Source: F1-120-MAGs118 sp013360535 (GTDB taxonomy: Bacteria > Planctomycetota > UBA1135 > GCA-002686595). From it: DNA of 19,889 nucleotides. Positions 7,900 through 15,815 of the stretch are shown in pieces (positions within the stretch are counted from its first letter, which is position 1; the number at the start of each line of letters is the position of its first letter). A program made the translations under genes and the position numbers. The notes under the pieces are model-generated. The model was given only the letters and a program-made list of their open reading frames with translations, had not been told where the DNA came from and ran no database searches. The DNA lies in NCBI GenBank assembly GCA_026647215.1, contig JAPKHC010000064.1, positions 1 through 19,889 on the forward strand, written 5' to 3'.

Positions 7900-9236
7900 G
7901 CGTTCCTCCCGCGCGCCGCGCGCTGGGGCTGGCCTTCGGGAACGACGGAGAGCACGACCGCTGGCGCCTCGACGAGGTGCGTGACGAGCGCACGCCGCAC
8001 GTCCTCGGCGCTCACCGCGACGAGCTGCTCGGCCTCGTGCGCGAACGCGCCGGCATCGCCGCGCAGCACGCGCGAGAGCACGAGCGCCTGGATGCGGCCG
8101 GCGACGGAATCGAGCGCGCGGATGAATTCCGCCTCAGCTCGGTTCTTCATGCGCTGCAGCAGCGCCCCGTCGATCCCGTCGCGAGCGACGCCTGCGAGCA
8201 GCTCGAACGTGCGTTCCCGCAGACGGTCGAGCTCGACGCCGGGAGCCGCCGTGATCGTGATCACGAAGCGTCCGGCGATGTCGCCCTCGAGCACGCCGCA
8301 GCTCACCGAACGTGCGAGCACCTCGTCGATCGTGAGCGCGCGATCGAGCACCGAGGCGCGGCTCGCCGACAGCACGCGCGAGAGCATCTCGAGCGCCGGA
8401 CCGTCGGGGTGACCGGACTGCGGCACGGGCCAGCCGAGCGTGAGCTGCGGCAGCACGACCTTGTCCTCGACGACGACGACGCGCTCATGCTCGAGCCGCA
8501 CGGGCCAGGGCGCGGGTTTCGTCACCTCCGGGCCGCGCGGAAGCTCGCCGAACCACTTCTGCGCGAGCTCGAAGGCGCGCTCGGGCTCGACGTCGCCGCC
8601 GATGCCCAGCGTCGCGTTGTTCGGGCCGTACCAGCGGCGGAAGAAGCTCGAGACGTCGTCGAGCGTCGCCGCGATCAGGTCCTCGTGCGAGCCGATCGGC
8701 AGGTGCGCGTAGGGGTGTCCCTCCGGATACAGCGCCGACGCGAGCGCCTCGTAGGACTTCGCATAGGGCCGCTGCTCGTAGTTCTGGCGCTTCTCGTTGC
8801 GCACGACGTCGCGCTGGTTGTCGAGCTTGGCCTGCGTCATCGCTTCGAGCAGGAAGCCCATGCGGTCGCTCTCGAGCCACAGCGCGAGCTCGAGCTGGTT
8901 CGACGGCACCGTCTCGAAGTACAGCGTGCGGTCGAAGCTCGTGTTGCCGTTGAGCGTGCCCCCGGCCTGCGTGACGTGCCGGAAGTGGCCGTCGCTGGCG
9001 ACGTTCGCGGATCCTTGGAACAGCAAGTGCTCGAACAGGTGCGCGAAGCCGGTGCGCCCGCGCTCCTCGCGCGCGCTCCCGACGTGGTAGCCGACGTAGA
9101 CCGACGCGACCGGTGCGCCGGCATCGGGCAGCGCGATCACGTGCAGGCCGTTGGAGAGCGTCGTCTCGGCGAAGGCGAGTTCGCTGCCGAGGGCGCGGAC
9201 GCGGCGCAGGACGGGCGCCGGGCGGGTTGTGCTCAT
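7896..9236 (-). CDS. M16 family zinc metallopeptidase, catalytic subunit
   Basis: A 446-residue M16 peptidase. The inverted zinc motif HLFEH is at residues 66-70 (H66, E69, H70). The third ligand is probably E148 in RNEKRQNYEQRPY, at the expected distance of about 77 residues. The N-terminal TTLSNGLHVIALPD and the GYHVGSARE segment are typical of the family. Expected activity is zinc-dependent cleavage of peptides inside a clam-shell chamber formed with the partner encoded just downstream. I chose the ATG at 9236 because homology begins within 20 residues of it. The frame stays open upstream to 9665, but that stretch runs antisense through the RND adaptor gene and looks non-coding. No Shine-Dalgarno is evident. 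It is divergent from the RND efflux operon, with a 150-base shared upstream region. Confidence 0.9.
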   Translation of the reverse strand: MSTTRPAPVLRRVRALGSELAFAETTLSNGLHVIALPDAGAPVASVYVGYHVGSAREERGRTGFAHLFEHLLFQGSANVASDGHFRHVTQAGGTLNGNTSFDRTLYFETVPSNQLELALWLESDRMGFLLEAMTQAKLDNQRDVVRNEKRQNYEQRPYAKSYEALASALYPEGHPYAHLPIGSHEDLIAATLDDVSSFFRRWYGPNNATLGIGGDVEPERAFELAQKWFGELPRGPEVTKPAPWPVRLEHERVVVVEDKVVLPQLTLGWPVPQSGHPDGPALEMLSRVLSASRASVLDRALTIDEVLARSVSCGVLEGDIAGRFVITITAAPGVELDRLRERTFELLAGVARDGIDGALLQRMKNRAEAEFIRALDSVAGRIQALVLSRVLRGDAGAFAHEAEQLVAVSAEDVRRALVTHLVEAPAVVLSVVPEGQPQRAARGRNA

Positions 9237-9386
9237 GAAAGCAGCATGGTGCCGGCGGGCGGGCGTTGCCAGCCCGCAGACGCCGGGCGTGTCGCGGCAA
9301 TTGCAAGGAGTGGGCGAAGTCGCCCCGCGGCGGGAGCGGCGAAGTTGACAGCGCGTGGGCCCAATCGGGACCATCCCGGGTCTCTC
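9237..9386. promoter_or_regulatory. shared upstream region of the divergent M16 and RND operons
   Basis: This 150-base gap must hold promoters for both directions. A consensus-like -35 hexamer TTGACA occurs on the + strand at 9345-9350, 36 bases before the adaptor start, but no good -10 follows at 16-18 bases. A short palindrome ACGCC-G-GGCGT is at 9280-9290. No regulator gene is adjacent. Confidence 0.35.
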
Positions 9387-10709
9387 ATGAACAAGTCGAT
9401 CTCCTCGCTGCTCTTCCTGCTCGGTCTGGCGGTCGCCGCAGTGGTGGCTTGGCTCCTGTTCGGGCGCGAGAAGCCGTCCGCGCCGCCGTCGCAGCGGCCG
9501 GGTTTCGTGCTGCCGGTGACGCTCGGCGAGGTGCGCAAGGGGACATTGGCGCCGCACGCGGAGCTGACGGGCTCGGTCGTGGCGACGACTCGCTCGAACA
9601 TCGGCTTCGAGATCGCCGCGCGCGTCGCGACGATCGACGTGGAGGAGGGCGAGATCGTCGAGCAAGGTGCGCTGCTCGCGACGGTCGACTCGCGCGATGC
9701 TGCGGCGGCGCTGGTGCGCGCCAAGGCGACGGTCGAGCTCGCGCAGCGGCAGCTCGAGCTGGTGCTGTCGGGGGAACGCGACGAGACCAAGCGGCGGCTG
9801 GAGGCCGAGCTTTCGGTGCGCCAGGCGGAGGCGGAGCTCGCGCGCAAGGAAGCGGAGCGCGGAGCGGAGCTCGTGCGCTCGAACGTGGTCTCGCAGAGCT
9901 CGCTCGATGCGCTGGAAGCGGCGCGCACGACGGCGGAAGCGCGCGTGAAATCAGCCGAGGAGACGCTGGCGCAGGCACGCGCGGGCTCGCGCCCGGAAGA
10001 CATCGCCGTGCAGCGCGCTCAGCTCGAGCTGCGCAGGGCCGAGCTCGCCGTGGCGCAGCGCGAGGTCGACAAGTGCGAGATCCGCGCGCCGTTCCCGGCC
10101 GCGATCGTGCGCCGCATCGCCAGCGTGGGTGACTCGCTCGCCGCGGGCTCGCCCGTGCTCGAGATCGTGGACCGCTCGCGGCGCGAGATCGCGGTCGAGA
10201 TCCCCGCGGGCGTCGCGGCGCGGCTCGGACAGAAGCCGCGAATGCACGTCTCGCTCGAGGAATTGCGCGGTTTCGGGCTCGAGACGCAGCTCGACGCTTT
10301 CGTGCCCGTCGCCGACGAGCAGAGCCGCGTGTTCCGCGGCCTCGCGCGCCTCGAGCCCGAGGAGGACCGGGACGGCGTGCTCAAGCCCGGCATGTTCGTG
10401 CGCGTGAAGCTCGACCTCGAGCCGCTGCGCGACGTGCTCATCGTGCCTTCCGACGCCGTGCGCATCGTCGGCGCGGGCACGCTCGTCGTGCGCGCGAAGG
10501 CGGGGCAGGGTGAGGACGGGAAGCCGAGCCTCACGGCCGAATTCGTGCCGGTGCGTGTGCTCGGCGCGCAGTCGGGAGAGAGCGCGGTCGAGCCGCTCGC
10601 GGGCGAGCTCACCGACGGCGAGAGCCTCGTCGTCAGCGGCAACGACATGGCCTTCCCAGGCGCGCCGCTGCTGCCGCGCTCGCCCTCGGCCGCGGAGCCC
10701 AAGCCGTGA
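9387..10709 (+). CDS. RND efflux periplasmic adaptor (membrane fusion protein)
   Basis: A 440-residue HlyD/AcrA-type adaptor. Residues ~5-25 are a single membrane anchor with no lipobox. A beta-barrel/lipoyl half follows (ELTGSVVATTRSNIGFEIAARVATIDVEEGEIVEQGALLATVD). Next comes a long, charged coiled-coil hairpin from about 105 to 240, then the returning lipoyl half (CEIRAPFPAAIVRRIASVGDSLAAGSPVLEI) and the beta-barrel and membrane-proximal domains. It would link the inner-membrane pump encoded next to an outer-membrane channel. No outer-membrane factor gene is in the window. The start is ATG 9387, where the anchor begins; the longer in-frame extension back to 7977 is antisense to the peptidase genes. 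The stop overlaps the GTG of the pump gene. Confidence 0.9.
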   Translation: MNKSISSLLFLLGLAVAAVVAWLLFGREKPSAPPSQRPGFVLPVTLGEVRKGTLAPHAELTGSVVATTRSNIGFEIAARVATIDVEEGEIVEQGALLATVDSRDAAAALVRAKATVELAQRQLELVLSGERDETKRRLEAELSVRQAEAELARKEAERGAELVRSNVVSQSSLDALEAARTTAEARVKSAEETLAQARAGSRPEDIAVQRAQLELRRAELAVAQREVDKCEIRAPFPAAIVRRIASVGDSLAAGSPVLEIVDRSRREIAVEIPAGVAARLGQKPRMHVSLEELRGFGLETQLDAFVPVADEQSRVFRGLARLEPEEDRDGVLKPGMFVRVKLDLEPLRDVLIVPSDAVRIVGAGTLVVRAKAGQGEDGKPSLTAEFVPVRVLGAQSGESAVEPLAGELTDGESLVVSGNDMAFPGAPLLPRSPSAAEPKP

Positions 10710-13700
10710 ATCCGATCCGCTGGTCCGTCCAGAGCCCGTACATGATCGCCGTCGGGGTGATCCTGACGGTGCTGTTCTCGGTGCTCGCCTTCCGCACGAT
10801 CCCGATCCAGCTCAAGCCGACCGTCGACCGTCCGCTGATCACGGTCGCGACGAATTTCCGCGGCGCGGCGGCGGTCGAGGTCGAGCAGCAGGTCACGCGC
10901 GAGCTCGAGGATGTGCTGCAGGCCGTCGAGGGCGTGATCGAGATGACGAGCGAGTCCAACGAGGGCCGCAGCCAGATCACGCTCGAGTACGAGCTCGGCA
11001 CGGACACGCAGCTCGCGGTGATCGACGTCATCAACAAGCTGAGCCAGGTGCCGAGCCTGCCCGAGGAGGCCGACGAGCCGCAGGTCGAGGTCAGTCCGAG
11101 CGATTCCAGCCAGGTGATGTGGATCGCGATCCAGTCGCACTACGACGCGAACCGCGTGCGGCGCATCGTCAAGGACGAGATCGAGTCGCGGCTGCAGCGG
11201 GTGTCGGGCGTGTCGGACATGCTCGTCGTCGGCGGCGAGGAGAACGAGGTGCAGGTGCGCATCGATCCCGACCGGCTGGTGGGCTACGGCGTCACCATGG
11301 CCGAGCTCGGTGCGGCGCTCTCGCGCGGCAACCTCAACGTGCGCGGCGGAACGGTGGAGACGGAGAGCCGGCAGCTCGTCGTGCGGACGGTCGGGCTCGC
11401 GGCCGAGCCGCGGCGGCTCGAGGAGATCGTCGTCAAGGAGACGCCGGCGGGCAGCGTGCTGCTTGGGCAGGTCGCGCGCGTCGTCGACACGTACCGCGAG
11501 ACCTCGAGCTTCGTCTCGATCAGCGGGACGCCCGGCGTCGCGATCGGCCTGTCGCGCAAGAGCGGCTCGAACGTCGTGCAGCTGATCGCGGACGTCGAGG
11601 CCACGATGGCCGACCTCAACCAGACCTTCGCCAACCGCGGCATCGACGTCGCGCTCGAGCCGGTCTATCGCGAGTCGACCTACATCTACGAGGCGCTCGA
11701 CTTCGTCTACGGCAACATGTGGGTCGGCAGCCTGCTCGCGGTCGTCGTGCTGGCGCTGTTCCTGCGTTCCGCGCGCAGCGTGATCATCGTCGCACTCTCG
11801 ATCCCGATCTCGCTGGTGGCGGTGTTCCTCGTGCTCAAGACCTTCGGGCGCACGCTGAACGTGATCTCGCTCGCGGGTCTCGCGTTCGCGAGCGGCATGG
11901 TGGTCGACAACGCGATCGTCGTGCTCGAGAACATCTTCCGCCATCGCCAGATGGGCAAGTCGTTGGTCGAGGCCGCGATCGAAGGGGGCCGCGAGGTGTG
12001 GGGGGGCGTGCTCGCCTCGACTCTGACGACGGTCGCGGTGTTCATCCCGATCCTGCTGCAGAATGACGAGGCGAGCCAGCTGTTCGGCGACATCGCGCTC
12101 GCGATTTCCGCGGCGGTCACGCTCTCGCTGGTCGTGTCGCTCACGGTCGTCCCGGTCATGGCGGCGCTGTGGCTGGGCGAGAGCAAGGGCGAGGCCTTGA
12201 CGAGCGACGAGCTGCCGCTGGGGTTTCTCGGCCGTTGGTACGCGCGCACGATCGACGTCCTGACCGCGAAGGGCGGCCAGGCCGGGAAGTGGGGCTTCGT
12301 GCTCCTGATCGTGGCCGTCTCCGCGGGTGCGCTCACCGTGGTTCCGCCGACGGAGTACCTGCCGACGGGCAGCCGCAACCTCGTCTTCTTCTTCGCGTCG
12401 CCGATTCCCGGCACACGCGCGGAGGCGGCGCGCGACAACTTCAAGCCGCTCGAGCAGTTCATCCTGTCGCAGCCGGAGACGAGCCACTCCTTCGCGGTCG
12501 TCGGGCCGCGCTTCAACGGCGGTGGGGTCGTGCTCAAGCCGGAGTACGCCAACGGCAAGTCGATCGCGGGCTTCCACCAGCGGCTGTACGGGCCGGCGAT
12601 GACGCTCTCGGGCTTCCAGTTCGTCGTGCCGGTGCGCTCGAGCCTGTTCGAGGACCCGGGCAAGCAGTTCGAGATCGAGATCTCCGGCCCCGACTTCGAC
12701 ACGCTCGACCGCGCGAGCCAGGAGATGCAGGGGCGCCTGCGGGCGATTCCCGGCGTGCAGTTCGTGCGCAGCTCGCTCGTCACGGGTCGACCGGAGCTGC
12801 GGGTGGAGATCGACGAGGCGCGCGCCAAGGACCTTGGACTGACCGTGTCCGAGGTGGGGGCGATCGTCGAGACCGCCGTCGCCGGACGCCGCTACACGTC
12901 GTTGATCGAGGGCGGCCGCGACGTCGACGTGAACGTGCTCGTCGCGCAGGAGCGCATCTCCTCGCCCGAGGACCTGGCTGCACTGCGGTTCGTCACGCCC
13001 TCGGGCAAGGTCGTCTCGCTCGACTCCGTCGCGCGCATCGAGCGCACGACCGGGCCGCAGTCGGTGCGCCGACTCGAGCGCGAGCGCAACGTGCTGCTCA
13101 CGGTCAACATCGCACAGGACGCACCGCTCTCGAGTGTCGTCGAGCAGGTCGAACGCGACGTCTTCCCGCCGATGGCGCTCGAACTGGGCGCCGCCTACAC
13201 GCTGCGCACGGGCGGTTCGGCGGACAAGCTGCGCACGACGCTCGCGGCGTTGACGCAGGGTTTCGGGCTGTCGGTGCTGATCATCTACCTCCTGATGGTC
13301 GCGCTGTTCGGCAGTTGGAGCTCGCCATTCGTGATCCTCACGAGCGTGCCGCTCGCGCTCTCCGGCGGCATCCTCGGCATCGCCGGGGCGCACGCCTATT
13401 CCGGCGGGCAGGCGAACTTCGACGTCATCTCGATGCTCGGCTTCGTGATCCTCGCGGGCATCGTCGTCAACAACGCGATCCTGATCGTGCACCAGGCGAA
13501 CAACTTCCGCGCCGAGGGCAAGGAGCGTCGCGAGGCGCTGGCGCTCTCGTGCAAGACGCGCCTGCGTCCGATCCTCATGACGGTCATCACGACTGTGGCC
13601 GGCATGATTCCGCTCGCGCTGGGGCAGGGGTCAGGCGCCGAGCTCTACCAGGGACTGGCGGCGGTGATCGTCGGCGGGCTGCTCGTGTCGACGGTGTTCA

Positions 13701-13753
13701 CGCTGTTCCTCGTGCCGGTCGTGCTCTCGATCGGCCACGACCTCACCGACTGA
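10706..13753 (+). CDS. RND family inner-membrane efflux pump (AcrB-like)
   Basis: A 1015-residue RND permease with the duplicated layout: an N-terminal helix (MIAVGVILTVLFSVLAF), a large periplasmic loop, TM2-6 around residues 330-495, a second loop, and TM8-12 at the C-terminal end. TM4 reads GMVVDNAIVVLEN with D401-N402, where AcrB has two Asp. TM10 reads GIVVNNAILIVHQ with N922, where AcrB has its proton-relay Lys. RLRPILMT after TM10 is conserved. The pump would export hydrophobic or amphiphilic compounds using the proton (or another ion) gradient; the substrate is unknown. It starts with GTG overlapping the adaptor stop. Its stop codon lies within the arm of a 12-bp stem-loop. With 1015 residues it is slightly shorter than AcrB (1049). 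Confidence 0.92.
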   Translation: MNPIRWSVQSPYMIAVGVILTVLFSVLAFRTIPIQLKPTVDRPLITVATNFRGAAAVEVEQQVTRELEDVLQAVEGVIEMTSESNEGRSQITLEYELGTDTQLAVIDVINKLSQVPSLPEEADEPQVEVSPSDSSQVMWIAIQSHYDANRVRRIVKDEIESRLQRVSGVSDMLVVGGEENEVQVRIDPDRLVGYGVTMAELGAALSRGNLNVRGGTVETESRQLVVRTVGLAAEPRRLEEIVVKETPAGSVLLGQVARVVDTYRETSSFVSISGTPGVAIGLSRKSGSNVVQLIADVEATMADLNQTFANRGIDVALEPVYRESTYIYEALDFVYGNMWVGSLLAVVVLALFLRSARSVIIVALSIPISLVAVFLVLKTFGRTLNVISLAGLAFASGMVVDNAIVVLENIFRHRQMGKSLVEAAIEGGREVWGGVLASTLTTVAVFIPILLQNDEASQLFGDIALAISAAVTLSLVVSLTVVPVMAALWLGESKGEALTSDELPLGFLGRWYARTIDVLTAKGGQAGKWGFVLLIVAVSAGALTVVPPTEYLPTGSRNLVFFFASPIPGTRAEAARDNFKPLEQFILSQPETSHSFAVVGPRFNGGGVVLKPEYANGKSIAGFHQRLYGPAMTLSGFQFVVPVRSSLFEDPGKQFEIEISGPDFDTLDRASQEMQGRLRAIPGVQFVRSSLVTGRPELRVEIDEARAKDLGLTVSEVGAIVETAVAGRRYTSLIEGGRDVDVNVLVAQERISSPEDLAALRFVTPSGKVVSLDSVARIERTTGPQSVRRLERERNVLLTVNIAQDAPLSSVVEQVERDVFPPMALELGAAYTLRTGGSADKLRTTLAALTQGFGLSVLIIYLLMVALFGSWSSPFVILTSVPLALSGGILGIAGAHAYSGGQANFDVISMLGFVILAGIVVNNAILIVHQANNFRAEGKERREALALSCKTRLRPILMTVITTVAGMIPLALGQGSGAELYQGLAAVIVGGLLVSTVFTLFLVPVVLSIGHDLTD

Positions 13754-13787
13754 GAGCTCGTGAAGAAATGAGGATACGAGCTCTCAG
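13750..13787. terminator. 12-bp stem-loop at the end of the RND operon
   Basis: CTGAGAGCTCGT (13750-13761) pairs perfectly with ACGAGCTCTCAG (13776-13787) around a 14-base loop. The left arm includes the pump stop codon TGA (13751-13753). No T-run follows. Its position at a convergent gene junction supports a role in ending transcription or stabilising the mRNA end. Confidence 0.6.
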
Positions 13788-13825
13788 GATGCTGGTTGCG
13801 TCGTCGCCTGGCGGCGCCGGACGGC

Positions 13826-13851
13826 GAGAACGTGAATTTCTTCACGTTCTC
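13826..13851. terminator. 11-bp stem with TTTC loop, bidirectional terminator candidate
   Basis: GAGAACGTGAA (13826-13836) pairs perfectly with TTCACGTTCTC (13841-13851) around a TTTC tetraloop. It lies 22 bases past the stop of the minus-strand lipoprotein gene (13873) and 72 bases past the pump stop, so it can serve both convergent units. Confidence 0.65.
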
Positions 13852-13872
13852 TGAGCGGACGGGGAGGCTGGC

Positions 13873-14394
13873 TCACTTCCACGAGCGCGCGAGCACGAAC
13901 TTCACCGTGCCGCCGGCCTTGCCGTCCTGCCAGTGGGTCCACTCGGTCTCGAGCCGCGCGTCCGTCGAGAAGCGGAACTTCGCCGCGTGCATGTGGAGCC
14001 CGTGCTCGAGGTCGACGTTCGAGCCGCCGTCGAAGTCGAACGTGAGCTCGTCGGGCGAGGTCGAGGGCAGTGCGCGCATGCGCGGCTGGTTGCCGGCGGC
14101 GCAGTAGTGCACGAGCACGAGCTGGCCGCGGTCGAGGAAGTACACGGTCCGCATCTCGTTCGGCGTGCCGACGAAGAGCGTCTCGACGAGCGCGGAGCCG
14201 GCGCTCGTCACCTCGTAGCGCACGATCGAGCCCGGCGGAGCCTCGCCACCTTCGAGCGCGACCCAGTCCCCGGCGAGCGACTTGAGGCGCTCGAACTGCT
14301 CGGCGGAATCCGGCGAGGCGGGACGAAGCTGCGTCGAGCTGCACGCGGCGAGGGCGAACGGGAGCAGGGCGGCGAGGAGGGGGTGGCGGCGCAT
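13873..14394 (-). CDS. small lipoprotein, calycin/DUF1579-like beta-barrel
   Basis: A 173-residue predicted lipoprotein. The signal peptide ends in the lipobox LAAC with C18, so it should be lipid-anchored facing the periplasm. The mature part begins with a linker and then LKSLAGDWVALEGGEAPPGSIVRYEVTSAGSALVE, a pattern of a short helix, GxW and alternating strands. This resembles calycin-type barrels and DUF1579-like proteins. Further strands (VYFLDRGQLVLVHYC, LTFDFDGG, FRFSTDARLETEW) alternate through to the C terminus. The function is unknown; a small-molecule or lipid-binding role is a guess from the fold style. I chose ATG 14394 because it starts the signal peptide; the frame is open further upstream to 14556 without signal-like features. 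A TACAAT box stands eight bases before the start, so the mRNA may be nearly leaderless. Confidence 0.75.
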   Translation of the reverse strand: MRRHPLLAALLPFALAACSSTQLRPASPDSAEQFERLKSLAGDWVALEGGEAPPGSIVRYEVTSAGSALVETLFVGTPNEMRTVYFLDRGQLVLVHYCAAGNQPRMRALPSTSPDELTFDFDGGSNVDLEHGLHMHAAKFRFSTDARLETEWTHWQDGKAGGTVKFVLARSWK

Positions 14395-14402
14395 GGCGGC
14401 GG

Positions 14403-14408
14403 ATTGTA
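14403..14408 (-). promoter_or_regulatory. -10 element TACAAT of the minus-strand lipoprotein
   Basis: On the minus strand TACAAT (five of six consensus bases) ends eight bases before the ATG at 14394. Transcription would start at or beside the start codon. No clear -35 is seen; the palindrome at 14424-14442 occupies that position. Confidence 0.4.
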
Positions 14409-14423
14409 AGCGAGGCCCGGCGC

Positions 14424-14442
14424 GCGGCGCTTGAAGCGCCGC
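14424..14442. promoter_or_regulatory. 19-base palindrome between divergent lipoprotein genes
   Basis: GCGGCGCTT-G-AAGCGCCGC is a perfect 9-bp inverted repeat around one base. It lies 30 bases upstream of the minus-strand lipoprotein start and 52 bases upstream of the plus-strand one, at the -35 position of the putative minus-strand promoter. This is operator-like placement. A simple hairpin is the alternative. Confidence 0.45.
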
Positions 14443-14494
14443 AACGGGCTCTGGATGATCGCCGTTCCTCTCGTCGTCCTGCCCGGAGTCGCGC

Positions 14495-15652
14495 ATGCGT
14501 TCGTTGAACCCGACTGTCCTTTCCCTGTCCCTGTTCCTCGGCTCCTGCGTGGCCACCGGCGCTTACGCTCCGAGGGAAATCGCCGACATGAGTGCGGTCG
14601 GGGCCGAGAACGGCTTCGTCGCCGGCGACGCGCTCGCGCCGCAGGCGAACGCGCCGAGCGAGAGCGGACCCGACGCCGGCTCGCAGGAGGCGCCGCAGGT
14701 GGCGCGCCAGGTGATCTACTCGGCCGGGCTGCGCCTCGTCGTCGTGTCGACGGCCGCGGCCCAGGCCTCGGTGAAGGAGATCGCCGTAGCCTGCGGCGGC
14801 TGGATGAGCGAGAGCGACGCGCGCTCGATCACGATCCGGGTGCCAGCCGCGCAGTTCGACGCGGCGCTCGAGCGCATCGCGCTGCTCGGCGAGGTGGCGG
14901 ACCGCAACGTGCGCGCCCAGGACGTCACCGAGCAGATGCTCGAGCTCGACATTCGCCTCGAGAACGCCAAGCGCATGCGCGAGCGGCTGCTCGCGCACCT
15001 CGAGAAGAGCACGAAGGTGGAGGACACGCTGCGGATCGAGGCCGAGCTCGGCCGCGTGACGCTCGAGATCGAATCGATCGAAGGCAAGCTGCGCCTATTG
15101 CGCTCGCAGGTCGCGATGAGCACGATCCGCGTCGACTTCAACCGCCCCCAGCCGGCGACGCGCGACGACGGCGGCAACCTGCCTTTCCAGTGGGTCTCGC
15201 GCCTGGGCGACGGCCTCGTCGCCGGCAGCGTCGAGTCGCGCCCGCGCCAGCCGCGCATCTTCTCCAGCGGCCCGCGCTTCACGCCGCCGCCGCAGTTCGT
15301 GCGCTACTACAGCTCCGACGACCTCGTCGAGGCGCTCAGCGCCGACGGCGTGCGCATCAAGCTCCAGCGCGTCGACAACTTCGACAAGGGCGCGCTCGAG
15401 TTCTGGTCCAAGCTGGCGCGCACGAGCCTCGTGCAGACGCGTTCGCTGGCCGTGACGGACGAGCGTGCCCTCGGCGGCGACCGCGCGCTCGTGCGCGGCA
15501 AGCGCGAGGTCGCGGGCGTGGCCAACGGCTACCTGCTCGTGCTCGCCCGCACGAAGGACGACGTGTACACGTTCGAGGCCTGGGGCCCGGAAGCGAGCTT
15601 CGCCCCGCTGGCCGAGGCGCTCGAGAAGAGTGCGTTGTCGCTGAAGCCCTGA
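14495..15652 (+). CDS. DUF4349-domain lipoprotein
   Basis: A 385-residue predicted lipoprotein. The lipobox is LGSC with C18. After an Ala/Pro/Ser-rich linker, residues ~69-215 match the DUF4349 pattern: a strand segment VIYSAGLRLVVVSTAAA, then GGWMSESDARSITIRVPAAQFDAALERIALLGEV, then a long helical hairpin (VTEQMLELDIRLENAKRMRERLLAHLEKS to IESIEGKLRLLRSQVAMSTIRVDF). Most DUF4349 proteins end with a membrane helix. This one instead carries an extra ~150-residue alpha/beta region (RYYSSDDLVEAL to EKSALSLKP) that I do not recognise. A good Shine-Dalgarno GGAG (14485-14488) is six bases before the ATG. Biochemical function is unknown. The stop codon lies in the outer arm of the large inverted repeat at 15649-15815. 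Confidence 0.8.
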   Translation: MRSLNPTVLSLSLFLGSCVATGAYAPREIADMSAVGAENGFVAGDALAPQANAPSESGPDAGSQEAPQVARQVIYSAGLRLVVVSTAAAQASVKEIAVACGGWMSESDARSITIRVPAAQFDAALERIALLGEVADRNVRAQDVTEQMLELDIRLENAKRMRERLLAHLEKSTKVEDTLRIEAELGRVTLEIESIEGKLRLLRSQVAMSTIRVDFNRPQPATRDDGGNLPFQWVSRLGDGLVAGSVESRPRQPRIFSSGPRFTPPPQFVRYYSSDDLVEALSADGVRIKLQRVDNFDKGALEFWSKLARTSLVQTRSLAVTDERALGGDRALVRGKREVAGVANGYLLVLARTKDDVYTFEAWGPEASFAPLAEALEKSALSLKP

Positions 15653-15815
15653 GGCAGGAGTCGGCTGGCGAGCGAATCCGCGCCGAAGCCGGAATACGGA
15701 GCCAGAGCAATTTTTTCTGCAAACTGCGGCCCGCGTCGACGGCAAGGCCGTCGACGCGGGCCGCAGTTTGCAGAAAAAATTGCTCTGGCTCCGTATTCCG
15801 GCTTCCCTGCCTCAG
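15649..15815. repeat. 59-bp perfect inverted repeat with outer 10-bp arms
   Basis: The arms 15685-15743 and 15747-15805 are exact reverse complements over 59 bases, separated by the three bases AAG. A second pair, CTGAGGCAGG at 15649-15658 and its complement at 15806-15815, encloses them. The right outer arm directly adjoins the inner arm; the left one is separated by 26 unmatched bases (15659-15684). The TGA stops of both convergent genes (15650-15652 on +, 15814-15812 on -) lie in the outer arms. The inner arms contain a T6/A6 run and a GC-rich tip with GTCGAC. It would act as a strong bidirectional hairpin. Its perfection suggests recent origin, such as a palindromic mobile element or template-switch duplication. 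I do not recognise the family. Confidence 0.95.

Noticed and set aside
7977..9386. In-frame upstream extension of the RND adaptor
   Set aside because: The region is antisense to both M16 coding sequences; the adaptor membrane anchor begins right at ATG 9387.
9237..9665. Upstream extension of the catalytic M16 gene to 9665
   Set aside because: It overlaps the adaptor gene on the other strand and has antisense-like composition; the conserved M16 start is at 9236.
10019..13492. 1157-codon minus-strand frame antisense to the RND genes
   Set aside because: The translation is dominated by Arg, Asp, His and Glu without any domain pattern; it mirrors the codon bias of the pump gene.
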